Positions 50,000 through 60,543 of a stretch of DNA of 64,000 nt are shown in pieces. The DNA comes from Climacium dendroides. Lineage: Eukaryota > Streptophyta > Bryopsida > Hypnales > Climaciaceae. The stretch covers positions 12,280,047 through 12,344,046 of the forward strand of contig OX467087.1 of the NCBI GenBank assembly GCA_950106755.1, read 5' to 3'. Within the stretch, counting starts at the first letter, position 1, and every line of letters starts with the position of its first letter. Position numbers and translations under genes: made by a program. Below the pieces are notes generated by a model that worked only from the letters and a program-made list of their open reading frames with translations, was not told the origin of the DNA and did not search any database.

Positions 50000-51348
50000 T
50001 TTGCTAGCATCATTCTTAACACTAAGTGTACACAAACAATATATCCTTAGATACAAAATTAATTGAGATTTGCAATTTTGCATGGAAGTATAATTTCTCA
50101 ATCTCTAACTAAAAGATAAATAAGTTGAAGTCTTTTGTAAAAATTCAGAACATGAGTGTCAAACTTAGCCAAACCTAGCATCCTATTAAGACTGCTAGGT
50201 TTGGTGAAAACAATAGTACTTTAATATTGTTCCTTGATAGATAGATGCATTTTAACCACATTGATCATGGTTCAATACTTAAGGGTTAGGATTTAAGGTT
50301 TAAATTTTTTTTAAATGAATTTTAAATTATATGATATTTTATCAAAAAAAATTACATAAAAATTATACTTTTATCCATCTATTAAGATAGGCTATTTGTT
50401 TGTTTAGTTTGTTTGATACGGTGAGATCTTTTGGCCCAGTCACATGCTTGGTATTGTCAGAAAACTTTCAACAAGGAGGGGTGCACAAGCTTTATTTCAT
50501 GACATTTGGAGGTACAATATGAAAGTTATGAATTTTTGAGTTATTTTTGAATCTTAAATAGGGGCGGGCTACCTTTTGCACTACTGGAGTATGGGGACGT
50601 AGAAAGTACGCAGAGAGACCAGATTCTTCACCTCCACAGGACGACCTTTTGGCGAGGATTTGGTAGGATCCCACATTGATAGCCCTACCAGTTGAGGTTG
50701 AAAACTTTAACACATTCTAAGCCAAATTCACTGAACGTAACCAAAAAGTGCGGTGAGCTAGAGGCGCCTCGAACCAATAGGCAATAGGTTCAAACTTTTC
50801 ATCCGATCGTACCTTGAAACACAATCACGATTTTGGAAAAAAAAAACACTGCCCAGTTTACACAGTCCAATGACTTTCCAATCTGAATCAAAGAATTTCA
50901 AAAACGGCGCAAGTTTAAAATATATTAAAAGAAAGTCCTTTCGATCAATGTGGCGTCATTTAACTCCTGACATCAGCCCTGAAATCTACCTGAAACTTAA
51001 GAACAAGATATATCCGCCCAATACTGGTTTCAACTACAGTAGTGACAAGAATGAAAAAAAGTGAGGTGTGTGTATATAACAAATAAATATATATTTACTC
51101 CGTATCACTTATAAAAAGCAACTTCACAAAAGTAGGCTTTCAAGCCAGAGCCACGTATCAGACAAATCCACTGCACCCTGATGTAATTTCCGAGGCTAGA
51201 AAGAACAACACTGACAGAAAAATAACACTAACAGACGTAACACATATACAGACTGGAATTGTAATTCGAGACAAGACCAATCTGAAAGCGACACCACCGT
51301 CCTATCGCCTCTCAGAGGACGGTAACTTGTGCAGCCCTAAAATGCTCC
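50000..51348. other. Intergenic region downstream of thioredoxin
   Basis: A minus-strand 73-codon frame at 50492-50713 and a plus frame at 50870-51064 show no recognisable motifs or splice context. The 50560-50830 part has higher GC than its surroundings and may be a transposon fragment. The last 200-300 bp probably contain the thioredoxin 3-prime UTR. Confidence 0.45.
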
Positions 51349-52067
51349 TCACGCGGTGGTGGCATAATGCTTGCACTTCTTCTCAAGCTCATCTTTGTTA
51401 GCGCCCACGATCTTGTCAACCTGCTTCTTTTGCTTGATAAATATGAAAGTAGGCATGGCACGAACTTCCCATTTAGATGTTACGTCCTGCGCAGCAACCG
51501 AACAGGAAGTTAATTAGAGAATGACTACAAGCTTCAGTGAACAAAACTAAGAAAAGCAAAAGACCAATGTACTCATGATTTCAGAAAACACAGGTCCTCC
51601 ATGGGAAGGAAGTTACTGATCCATTGCATCGACATCTACTCTGTCATTGGCAATCGCCCCATCATCCAATTACCTGAACTTCATCGACGTCCACTTTGAG
51701 GAAGATCAGGTTTTCATACTTCTTGCTCAACTCAGTGAAGACGGGAGCCATGAGTCGGCACGGGCCGCACCAAGTTGCGGTGAAATCGACAACCACCTAC
51801 AGAGTGATAGAATTCCCAGCAGTAAGTTAAGTTTTCACAAACTGCAACACTTGTTTCTATGGCATGACAAAGCCCAATACTCATATCTATTGAGTCAACT
51901 CCTACGGAGAAGACAGCAAAATGATAAAGGGTGACCAAAAAAACAGAAGGAGACTACAAGATGGTAGCCGTGACGCTTACAATTTTACCGGTACTCTCGG
52001 CCTCTTCCAACTTCTCGTTAAAGGCTGCCGAGTTGTTGATAACATGAATTTTACCGTGGTCAGCCAT
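51349..52067 (-). CDS. Thioredoxin h-type, 3 coding exons
   Basis: Cytosolic disulfide reductase of the plant h class, normally reduced by NADPH-thioredoxin reductase. The exons are 51981-52067, 51674-51796 and 51349-51486; they join GT-AG, in phase 0, to 115 aa. The active site W38-C-G-P-C42 follows VVVDFTAT. The cis-proline is Pro82 in RAMPTFIF. The motif [11 protein letters not shown] and the C-terminal [21 protein letters not shown] are typical of h types. There is no transit peptide: the protein begins [13 protein letters not shown] 776-bp intron (52079-52854) probably lies in the 5-prime UTR, since a CAG/GTACC donor and TGTGCAG acceptor flank it just upstream of the ATG. Confidence 0.96.
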
Positions 52068-52078
52068 ATTGAAAGACC

Positions 52079-52854
52079 CTGCACACAGCGAAATCGCACA
52101 TTCCCATCAATTTACGCACATCATGCCGATCGTACCCTCCAAAACCACAAAAGCACTACAGCCAGCTGTGCTATCAGAGGCAATCCTCAAAGCAGTGCCT
52201 CACAGACGCAAAATTGGATATCGTAGCGAAAAACATGCACACTATTTCACTGCCCCAGAGTTCAAAGAACACAGTCGTCACCATCTGCTTGACAACGCTA
52301 TCTGAAATTTCTATTCTGGCGCTTCAAAAGAAAACGCGCTTCCTCTTCTCTAAAACGCCGCTCAACGCAATGATACGAAAAGCGCAAATAGGAACGATGG
52401 TTAACCTAGAACCGGTTTCCCTTTCCCCTGTCGATGTTTCCTATGACAACGAATTCCCGATTCCAAAGAAAAACAACAAAAACACAGCACCTGTCCTTCC
52501 CGAAACCCCACGCAACAGGACCAACCTTCCCACCTATGGTCCAACACCGCCAGCTGAACAAAAACATCACTCTACGCATGCAAAATTCGACACCGACGAA
52601 AATACCACGGCTACGTCTCTCATCAATCAACAACCGCAATCAAACGCATCGCTCCAAAGCATAAAATCAACAAAAGTTACCTATTCTTTGTTCCCCAAAC
52701 TCCACACCTACTTCACAATGATGATCATAAAAATCAGATTAAACCTAGTTCAACTAATCCCTCTCTCCAAGAGCTACACACCAAATTTAAAACTCGGAAA
52801 AACAAAACAAATTCCTGTCGTGTCGGCAACAACCAGAACTGTTAAGCTTGGTAC
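52079..52854 (-). other. Probable leader intron of the thioredoxin gene
   Basis: On the minus strand CACTCAG/GTACCAAG at 52855 gives a donor and GCTGTGTGCAG ends at 52079, eleven bases before the ATG. No coding sense is visible in between on that strand. The long plus-strand frame over the same interval (52214-52858) is low in complexity and probably chance. Leader introns in plants often enhance expression; that role here is inferred. Confidence 0.6.
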
Positions 52855-52960
52855 CTGAGTGTGCGCAAAAGGATTGCGTAGGAATTGATCGGGAGCGATG
52901 CGAAGACAATGAATGCAAGAGCGCGGAAGTGACTGATGGTCAGAGGGGCGGGTATGTGGC

Positions 52961-52969
52961 TTTATATAT
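52961..52969 (-). promoter_or_regulatory. TATA box of the thioredoxin gene
   Basis: TATATAAA on the minus strand, embedded in GC-rich DNA, sits about 105 bp upstream of the putative leader donor. This predicts transcription start near 52930. Confidence 0.55.
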
Positions 52970-53167
52970 GTGGCTATGGGACATTGGCACAATGTGAAAG
53001 GACCGGGGGAACGGGCCGGGCCGGGTCGGTCCGAGTCCCAAAAGGGGGCCCGTGCTGAATACTGTTGGGTGAAGCAGGTGCTCGCCCGCCTTCCCGCCCG
53101 CGCTTCGGTGGACTTCCCCGAATCCCCACATTTTCAGCCACCGGGGAAGTTTTCTAAGCTGCCTCGC

Positions 53168-53275
53168 TCGGGAACATGCCCCGGGAACTTGCCCCGGGAA
53201 CTTGCCCCGGGAACTTGCCTCGGGAACTTGCCTCGGGAACTTGCCTCGGGAACTTGCCCCGGGAACTTGCCTCGG
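53168..53275. repeat. 13-bp GC-rich minisatellite
   Basis: Eight consecutive units of CCGGGAACTTGCC or TCGGGAACTTGCC stand in direct array; the first is slightly variant (GGGAACATGCC). The only systematic variation is C or T at the first base. It lies about 200-300 bp upstream of the thioredoxin TATA box, at the edge of the GC-rich promoter island. The apparent peptide (PGNLPREL...) is a by-product of the repeat. Confidence 0.9.
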
Positions 53276-53530
53276 TGTTTTGTCTCCTCTTTGTAGTGCG
53301 TTGGTTCCACTCTACCCGGTTCATTTCCTCCTATATCAAATTCTCATTGGCCACTTTTCTTCAAATTAAAATTTGCAGAGCTATTGTCATCAATTTTCAA
53401 GGACATGGCGGTTTTGAAACTAACCTTGAGATTTTATTACATCCTTGGTAGGATTTGAAGATGGTATAGCCCTTCACCAATTGAAGGCCAAGGATCCATC
53501 CAAATCGTCAAAGATTGAGTTGAGAGTGGT

Positions 53531-53750
53531 TTAATCCTTGAAGGATGAAGGGGTGATCTTGCAAATCATCCATTTTCATTATTGCGTGAATCATTGGCTT
53601 AAGAAATAGCAAAAGCACTCATTGGTAATTAAACTACTATAAAAGACCTTTCCTTTTTACAACAAAATTTTGAGGATGAATAGTTGCACTTCTTGTCCTA
53701 CTAGATTTCCTGTCATTGATTAGATGCCAAATGCTTGTGTCGATGTTTAA
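53531..53750. mobile_element. Degraded family D TTAA element
   Basis: About 220 bp between TTAA at 53531-53534 and 53747-53750. The interior matches the 39007-39236 element in the same order (AAATCATCC, CACTCATTGG, GGATGAATAGTTGCACTTCT). The termini have diverged (TTAATCCTTGAAGG on the left), so this copy is old. The CACTA element begins eight bases after it. Confidence 0.6.
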
Positions 53751-54069
53751 ATAGTAAACACTAGAAGAAATCGAGGAGTTTTGCGACTGCAGTTAGCAAC
53801 TGGTTTTAGAGTTGCGAAGGACATTTGCGAATAGGTGATAATTTGGAGCCTGTAGTCGTAGTGGACAAGTTGCACGAGCTACAGGAGAGTTGTAAGTGCA
53901 CGTCATATTGGACGATTTTTTGTGAAACTTCATCCTGCATATCTTCTGACAAGAAACGCATTGCCGCGTGAAACTAATGAATTCAATATTCACTGCTCAA
54001 CTACTTCTTTATAATTAATGTACTTGGTTTAAATTTGAGCTTTGCGATTTTTTTCCAACTGTAATGTGT

Positions 54070-54770
54070 GATGGTATGCAACCTATATGCGACTAGTATA
54101 CCACTGATTTGCAACCTATATATAACTCATTTATAACGTATATGCAACTAGTATGCGACCCATTTTGCAACTACTATGCAACTAATTTTGCAATCTACAT
54201 TCAACTAGTATGCAACTCATTTTACAACTTGAATGTAACTAATATGCAAGTGTTTTTACAACTAACATCCAACTCTTTTTACAACTTGCATGCAACTAAT
54301 ATCCAACTCATTGGGCAACCTATATGCACCCAATATGCAACTAGTGTGCAACTCAATTTGCAACCTACATGCAACTACTATGCAATTCATTTTGCAACCT
54401 ACATGCAATCTACATGCAACCCCTTTTGCAACCTATATGAAACTAGTATGCAACTCCTTCTAAACCTACTTGCAACTACTATGCAACTCATTTTGTAACT
54501 CATTTTGCAACTCTTTTGCAACTCATTTTACAACTCTTATGCAACTTATATGCAACTACTTCTCAACATTTATATATTATTATTATTTTGCAACACAAGT
54601 GCAACTCATATGCAACTACTGTACAACTAACTCTCAATTTTTTATATATTCCACATGAAACTAGTATACAACTGTTTTTACCATTGATTTAGTACATAAC
54701 TACTATGCAACTACTATATAACCTATATACAACTAATTTTTACCATTCGCAACTTATATGCAATTAAAGG
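54070..54770 (+). repeat. Left subterminal TGCAACT array
   Basis: Dozens of TGCAACT/ATGCAACTA units, spaced irregularly and partly joined by CTCATTTTGCAACC, fill some 700 bp. In the known En/Spm element, similar short subterminal motifs bind the TNPA protein. Long frames here (for example 54109-54498) are repeat artefacts. Confidence 0.85.
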
Positions 54771-54964
54771 AGCGACTAGTTAACCACATGATTAGTTTAT
54801 AACTTAACTACTACAAGCCAACAGAGATAGAGACAATCATTTTTCATACAAAGCAATAGAAAACACAATAGAGATAGAGACAATCATTGTTTACGCAAAA
54901 CAATACAAAATCCATATATTAGATAAGTATGTACATTGCTGGTCCAAAAAACATAGTTACTAAT

Positions 54965-56087
54965 TCACTTATCATTACGTGTAAGAATGACTATGAATCG
55001 CTCATTCCATATGGTATTAGCTCCTACAACATCCTTCAATTTTAATTGGTTTCCTGCTGGATTAGAATACATCAAGTCCATAAAACCACTTGGCGTATGT
55101 ACAATATTGAGCTTATACCACCCTTGTGGTATAGACTTCGTATGATGAAAAGCTTCTCTTCCAATACCAATGACATATCCAACTGCCACAACTTGTTTAG
55201 GTGTTGCTGAATTTAGAAAGAAAATGTGTTGGCCAATTGAAAACTGTAGTTGTTCACAATACAAAACAAAACATTAATGAGAAAACATAAATATATATAA
55301 ATAAATATATATACATCAACAATTTAGCTAACTTTAACATATAATATATAAACGATGAAATATAGGGACTACCTTTGGAAATGCCACCTTTGGCCTCCGT
55401 TTAGGTTGAGGTTTGGGTTTAGATTGAACCTTGCTCTGAACCCTCCTCCTGCTCAAGATCTCCTTCATGTCCAAAGATTTCTACAACATTTAACCACAAT
55501 CATTATAAGCAATTTATCAATATTAAAAGTTATAAAAAAAATTAGTTTCAAATTGTTTACTTAGGTAATTGTCCTCACCTCTTGCTCCTTTTTTCTTAAC
55601 TACATTCTTGTATTAGAATTTTTTGAATTCTTCGATGGTTTAGGAGTAGAGCCATCTAATATTAGTACATCACTGTTGGCTCTATCTTCGCCCTCACCTT
55701 CATCCTCATCTGATTTTTTGTCCTCAAGACACTTCTCCACACTCCCATCTTTGTCTTGAGGACCCTTCTCCATACTCCCATCACCAAAGTAGGATTGCTG
55801 ACCTCCTAACACCAAAGTAGAATTTGTAGGATTTACAACAAGTGGTTGAATATGGTCAATAGGTTCTACATCAGAGCCCACAATGTTGCTCTTTAAAATA
55901 GGGTCGCTTGGTATAGGATCTGATGGTATAGTGTTGCTCTTTGATGCAGGATCCGATGGATCAATGACCCCCTTCTCAATAGACACTGTTCATTTTCAAT
56001 GGCCCTTAGCTCATTCTCAGTAGACATTGGCTCATGAATTTGGCCACTACTGTTCCCTTGCAAAAACTTCATCAATATCTCCTGCAT
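54965..56087 (-). pseudogene. TNPA/Tnp1-like gene of the CACTA element
   Basis: Three minus-strand blocks fit a spliced gene. 55600-56087 holds an acidic Ser/Asp/Pro-rich region (DEDEGEGEDRANSDVLILD); the MQEILMKFLQG start and the rest are in two frames, implying a frameshift or intron near 55.98 kb. About 55374-55481 is a basic exon with KPKPQPKRRPKVAFPK between AG and GT. 54965-55240 reads SIGQHIFFLNSATPKQVVAV, then VGYVIGIG, and near the end LKDVVGANTIWNERFIVI, resembling the TNP1/EN/SPM domain (Transposase_23) of plant CACTA proteins. That family protein binds subterminal repeats. Whether this copy is functional is uncertain. Confidence 0.6.
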
Positions 56088-56269
56088 TGCTTCAACAATT
56101 TTCGTGTTCTACTCGGTAGTTGTAAGTATTTTGACTTTGAACTTGTTTAATCCATTTTTTTTACTTTCCAATGCAATCATTTTGGCTTGAAATCCTCAGA
56201 ACACAACCTTTTGACCACAAACAAACAATGGTTGTAATGGTTAATGTAATATACATAAAATTATGACTA

Positions 56270-56640
56270 CTATTAAGCCTACAACTATTTTGCAACAATT
56301 AGACAACTATTAATGATCCTTGCAACTACTATGCAACAAGTATATAACTACTTTTAATCTATACAACTATTTTTAATCCTTACAACTAGTTTGCAACTAA
56401 TATGCAACTACTAGTAATCCTTGCAAAGAATATACAACTACTACTAATCCTTTCAACGACTATGCAACTAATGTACAACTACTACTAATCTTTCAACTAC
56501 TATGCAACTAATATTCAACTACTATTAACCTTTACAACTACAAGGCAACAATAACCTTGTAGATAATATACAACTACTACTAACCCTTTCAACTACTATA
56601 CAACTAATATTCAACAACTACTAATCATATGCCATCAACC
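56270..56640 (+). repeat. Internal CAACTACTA-type array
   Basis: A second block of the same orientation, with CAACTACTATGCAACTAAT repeated many times, lies inside the CACTA element upstream of the TNPA-like gene. It could form part of its promoter region; in En/Spm the promoter and TNPA-binding sites overlap. Confidence 0.75.
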
Positions 56641-57399
56641 AAATCGCCTTCAAATTTAACATTATAACCAGAAACGATGAAAATAGCTAAAATAACTTTT
56701 AGGAACTCATGTGCAACTTCACAATATGATTGATTAAGCAAATTATATGCTTTAAAAGGAAAAAGTGCTGAATCTTCAATCTATAATTTCTTGGTCTAAA
56801 GTGCAAATGACCGGAATCTCTCGTAAATTGTGAACTACATCCATTAGAACTTCCTCAATTGAAAACCAAATCTCTTTCATCATCATGATTGACACAAAAC
56901 GAGAAGACACTCCCTCTTTAAATTAATGACCTAGCTAAGATGTCATTCTCTATAAGCAGATCAAGAGATCTGTCAAAATGAAGAATTGAAGTTCAAACTA
57001 GAAGAAAAATAAACACTAGAGAGTTGGAATTCAAATCAGCATTCAATGTCAGTATGCAAAACCATGGAAAGAGGAGTCCAATAAATCCGATCTACTTTTG
57101 ATTTTCACATCTGGAATCAAAGTTTGCTGATTCTCAAAACCCTCAAACCTAGTTAATCTAGTGTACATGAAATCTTTCTTTTCTCATAAATCATGAACGT
57201 ATCACACTTAATCAATTGCAACGTCAATTCCTCAACCAAATTTTAGATCCTTAATCATCACACATAATTGCAAAGTTTCTTGCTTCTTCTTTGAATGAAT
57301 GAGTGACCTTGCTAGTTAGTTAAGCCATCTTCTTCTTGCATAACTAAATAGATCTACATAACAAAATGAATCTAACTAGAAGGGGGGTGAATAGTGCGT

Positions 57400-58330
57400 T
57401 GCAGCTCAAGCCAAAAGAAAAATGGACACAAACAAGGCTATTACAACGGCTCTAGTAGTTGCTGCCATTGTCTTCCGTCGCTAGCACTAGCACAAACTAG
57501 GCACTGTCCATCAACCCCACCCCACTAAAACAAACTTGACTTTCTACCACGTGAGTGAGAAGAAACAAACCAGAAAGTGATGTATATCATGCTCAACAAA
57601 GGTGCAGACTGAACACCAAGAATGCCAGGACGAGTGCTCCTTTGAATCCGTATGCACACGATCACTCAACCAGCTACTTCCAAGTTCAGCTTCAACCAAA
57701 CGAGCTAAAGAACGCCCTCTTGCACTCAAAACAACAAAACAGATAGGAAACACCCTCCTGCACCCCAAAAAACAAAATAAATACATGACCTCCAAATTCA
57801 ACTTCAATCAAAAGAATTAGAGAATGCCTTCCTGCACCAAAAATATTGAGACTAATACGTGGCCTCAAGTTCAGCTTCAATTGAAAGAACTAGAAAATGC
57901 CCTTTTGAAACAATGAAATAAACACTGATTAAGAACACAAGGCAATGGAAAAGCATCATCGAGAGACAACAAACTCTCCTTGCAATTATAGGGTTTTAGG
58001 AAGAAGCACCTCAAAAATATAAAACTTGCACCTTCTTTACCTCGCAGCACAATCCTGCAACCACAGTTTTGGCATTAGAGTACCACTAAACTTGCGTTCA
58101 CTCCAAAAAGAACCAATACTAATGTAGCACTGAACTAATATTCCCTCAAGAGTGAACTAACACTAAACAAACACCAAACTAATAGTAAACTAACATTAAC
58201 TCACTATGGATCACAGCAAAGATGATAGACAAAAACAGCAAAGCGGCGGCGGCGAGAACACAACAAAGTGGTGGTGAAAGAAACGGAAAAGATAAACACT
58301 AGGCTAATCTAGTCTACATGTTTCACCTCA
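57400..58330. other. Unassigned cargo of the CACTA element
   Basis: Less AT-rich than the rest of the element. It contains three degenerate tandem units of roughly 80 bp (57674-57920) marked by TTCAGCTTCAA(C/T) and GAA(C/T)GCCCT(C/T), and a GGCGGCGGCG run near 58245. No protein family was recognised. It may be host DNA captured by the element. Confidence 0.4.
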
Positions 58331-58527
58331 TCATCCCCACACATGTCATCTCATCATAGGATGAATGACAAAGTAAATAACTTTCATCGACACATGACAT
58401 TATTGGAGTCCACAGTTGGATGGAATGCCGCCACATGCGTACCCTAAAAATTCAATGGAGTTAATCGAGATTAAAAAGTTTCTAAAAAAATGTTCATTCT
58501 AAGAAAATTGAGGATGACACATTTATC

Positions 58528-58746
58528 GTGTACAACTTCACAATGTTCAAGTGCTACCTCCACTTTTGCCACTATGCGTCTAGACTGGACAGGTTGGGAG
58601 GTGGGGTTTACAGATGGGCGTGCCAACTGGTGGCTTCTAGTTTAGCTACTCCAGAGGATGTACTTCCGTTACCTACTATTCCATCTTTAGTTAAAGCCAT
58701 AGAATTATCTGTGGAAGAGAGTGTCTTAGCAGCTGCAAGATATTAA
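58528..58746 (+). other. Short unassigned frame in the CACTA element
   Basis: A 72-codon plus-strand frame includes DRLGGGVYRWACQLVASSLA and a Glu/Ser/Ala-rich end. Its composition differs from the surrounding array DNA, so it may be a fragment of a captured gene. Not recognised; no splice partner was found. Confidence 0.3.
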
Positions 58747-58849
58747 GAGCATTTATGAATTGTAGATGTTTTGTATATGAACTGCAATCATTTGGTATTC
58801 AAATTTTAGTTCGTTTTTTTTGCAATGAAGTCATCTTACAGTTGCATCT

Positions 58850-59600
58850 TCATTGTAGTTTACTTAAACTGTAATTGTTTTTTAGTTGCATCATAGTTGG
58901 TTTGTAGTTGCATTGTAGTTGTTTCTTAGTTAATTTGTAATTGCATTGTAGTTGTTTTTTAGTTGCATTGTAGTTGTTTTCTAGTTGCATTGTAGTTGTT
59001 TTCTAGTTGCATTGTAGTTGTTTTCTAGTTGCACTGTAGTAATTTTGAAGTCGCATTGCAGTTATTTTTTAGTAGCAATGTAATTATTTTCTAGTTGCAT
59101 TATAGATGTTTTTTATTTGCATTGTAATTGTTTTCTAGTTGCACTGTTGAGTTGTCATTGCATTGTAGTTGTTTTGTAATAGTAGTATGGTGAAATTTCA
59201 TTTAAATTTATAACTCTTTAAGATTTTTAAAATCTAAACTTGTCCTACATATATGAAATCTACAACAATCTGATTTTTTTATATGACATGGTTAGAAATC
59301 TATACTAATCTTAGATTCATAACATCTACAAGAGTCATAGATACCTAATATCTATTTATTTTATAAATGTTTATGACAGTGCGAGATCTGAATTGTAATA
59401 GTTGCATTGTAGTTGTATAGTTGAAGTGTTTTGTAGTTGCATTGTAGTTGCACTACAGTTGTCTGCACTGTAGCTACATTGTAGTTGTTTTGTAGTCATA
59501 CTATAATTAGTTTGCAGTTGCACTATAGTTGTCGTGTAATTGCATTGTAGTTGTTTTATAGTTATACTATAGTTGTATTGTAGTTGAACTTTGGTCATTT
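58850..59600 (-). repeat. Right subterminal AGTTGCA array
   Basis: Dozens of AGTTGCATTGTAGTTGTTTT units are in inverse orientation to the left array. A 105-115 bp segment containing GAAGTCCA(G/A)GACC(A/G)TACATC follows and is duplicated (59600-59735 and 59725-59850). Both features fit the subterminal region of a CACTA element. Confidence 0.85.
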
Positions 59601-60011
59601 TTCAAACTATATCTGACTACAGTTTTATACGTTGAAGTCCAGGACCATACATCAATAACATTGATGAACTTCGGATGTAGAGTGCTTCACATCTACACTT
59701 CTATTACTCTCTCATAAAGCTTTCTAGTTGAACTGCAGTCATTTTTCAAACTACATCTGACTACAATTTGATACATTGAAGTCCAAGACCGTACATCGAC
59801 AACATTGATGTACTTCGGATGTAAAATGCTTAACATCTATTCTTCTGTTACTCTCTCGTAAAGTTATACATCATTCTACAACTACTTTGCAACTAGAACA
59901 AAGTACACGACCAATTTGGTGCAAATATGGAGGGCAACAATTGTACGATAGTTGTATAGGACACATAGTTGCATTCCAGTGGGTTGTAGCGGACACGTTT
60001 TTCTTCTGGTG

Positions 60012-60243
60012 AAAGGTTGCAAAACATTTAAAACCTAAAGGACCAAATTTAAAGATTTTAAACATTTAAAACCTAAAGGACCAAATAGTAAAGGTTGCAA
60101 AACATTTAAAACCTAAAGGACCAAATTTAAAGATTTTAAACATTTAAAACCTAAAGGACCAAATTTAAAGATTTTAAACATTTAAAACCTAAAGGACCAA
60201 ATAGTAAAGGTTGCAAAACATTTAAAACCTAAAGGACCAAATT
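60012..60243 (+). repeat. Minisatellite with CCTAAAGGACCAA core
   Basis: Six copies of CATTTAAAACCTAAAGGACC alternate with two linkers (TTTAAAGATTTTAAA and TAGTAAAGGTTGCAAAA), making a higher-order pattern. The 13-base core CCTAAAGGACCAA equals part of the terminal repeat of TTAA family A. The block starts exactly at the right end of the CACTA element, whose target duplication is its first three bases. Confidence 0.88.
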
Positions 60244-60543
60244 GCATTATTTTGGCAACATGGCAATTTGGACCAACTCACTACAAATGGAATTTTTTTT
60301 AATTTGAAATTTTCAAATAACATTTGCCTGATGAGTAGCTTTAAGATCTAACTATTTTCATAACTTTTGATTACATAGTTCAAAAGTTATTGTATGACAT
60401 GTCATTTTCTTTGAACTATGGGCAGCTTGGATAGCTTCAAAAATTCTTTTAAAATTCTTTTAAAATTCTTTTAAAATTCTTTTTTTTACACACTTTTAAA
60501 AATCACTCTTTAATATTACTTCCTTAAAAAACTCTTCTTAAAA
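60244..60543 (-). repeat. Fragment related to the decayed TTAA family
   Basis: It resembles 49090-49270 in the same orientation (AACTCACTACAAATGGAATTTT, GATGAGTAGCTTTAAG, TTATTGTATGACATG). It ends in a short AAAATTCTTTT repeat near 60440-60480. It is a partial old copy. Confidence 0.55.

Larger units (their letters stand above)
53759..60011. mobile_element. Complete non-autonomous CACTA element (6.25 kb)
   Basis: It begins CACTAGAAGAAA and ends with the inverse of CACCAGAAGAAA, eleven of twelve bases equal. Both sides are flanked by AAA (53756-53758 and 60012-60014), the 3-bp duplication of the CACTA (En/Spm) superfamily. Subterminal arrays of TGCAACT-type motifs run rightward near the left end and as AGTTGCA in inverse near the right end, as known for TNPA-binding regions. 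Inside is a TNPA-like gene (minus, 54965-56087). No TNPD-type (Transposase_21) text was found, so it should need a helper. Confidence 0.88.

Noticed and set aside
50740..50800. tRNA- or SINE-like boxes (GGTGAGCTAGAGG... GGTTCAAAC)
   Set aside because: Box spacing is too short, no cloverleaf can be drawn and there is no poly-A or target duplication.
52214..52858. 214-codon plus-strand open frame
   Set aside because: It lies opposite the thioredoxin leader intron, has low-complexity Thr/Asn/Lys-rich composition and no recognisable domain; the splice and TATA evidence supports the minus strand.
53168..53275. CRISPR-like array
   Set aside because: Units are contiguous 13-mers without unique spacers, in a eukaryotic genome.
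54109..54658. Plus-strand frames rich in CN, YN and MQL repeats
   Set aside because: They are translations of the TGCAACT subterminal array and have no independent coding evidence.
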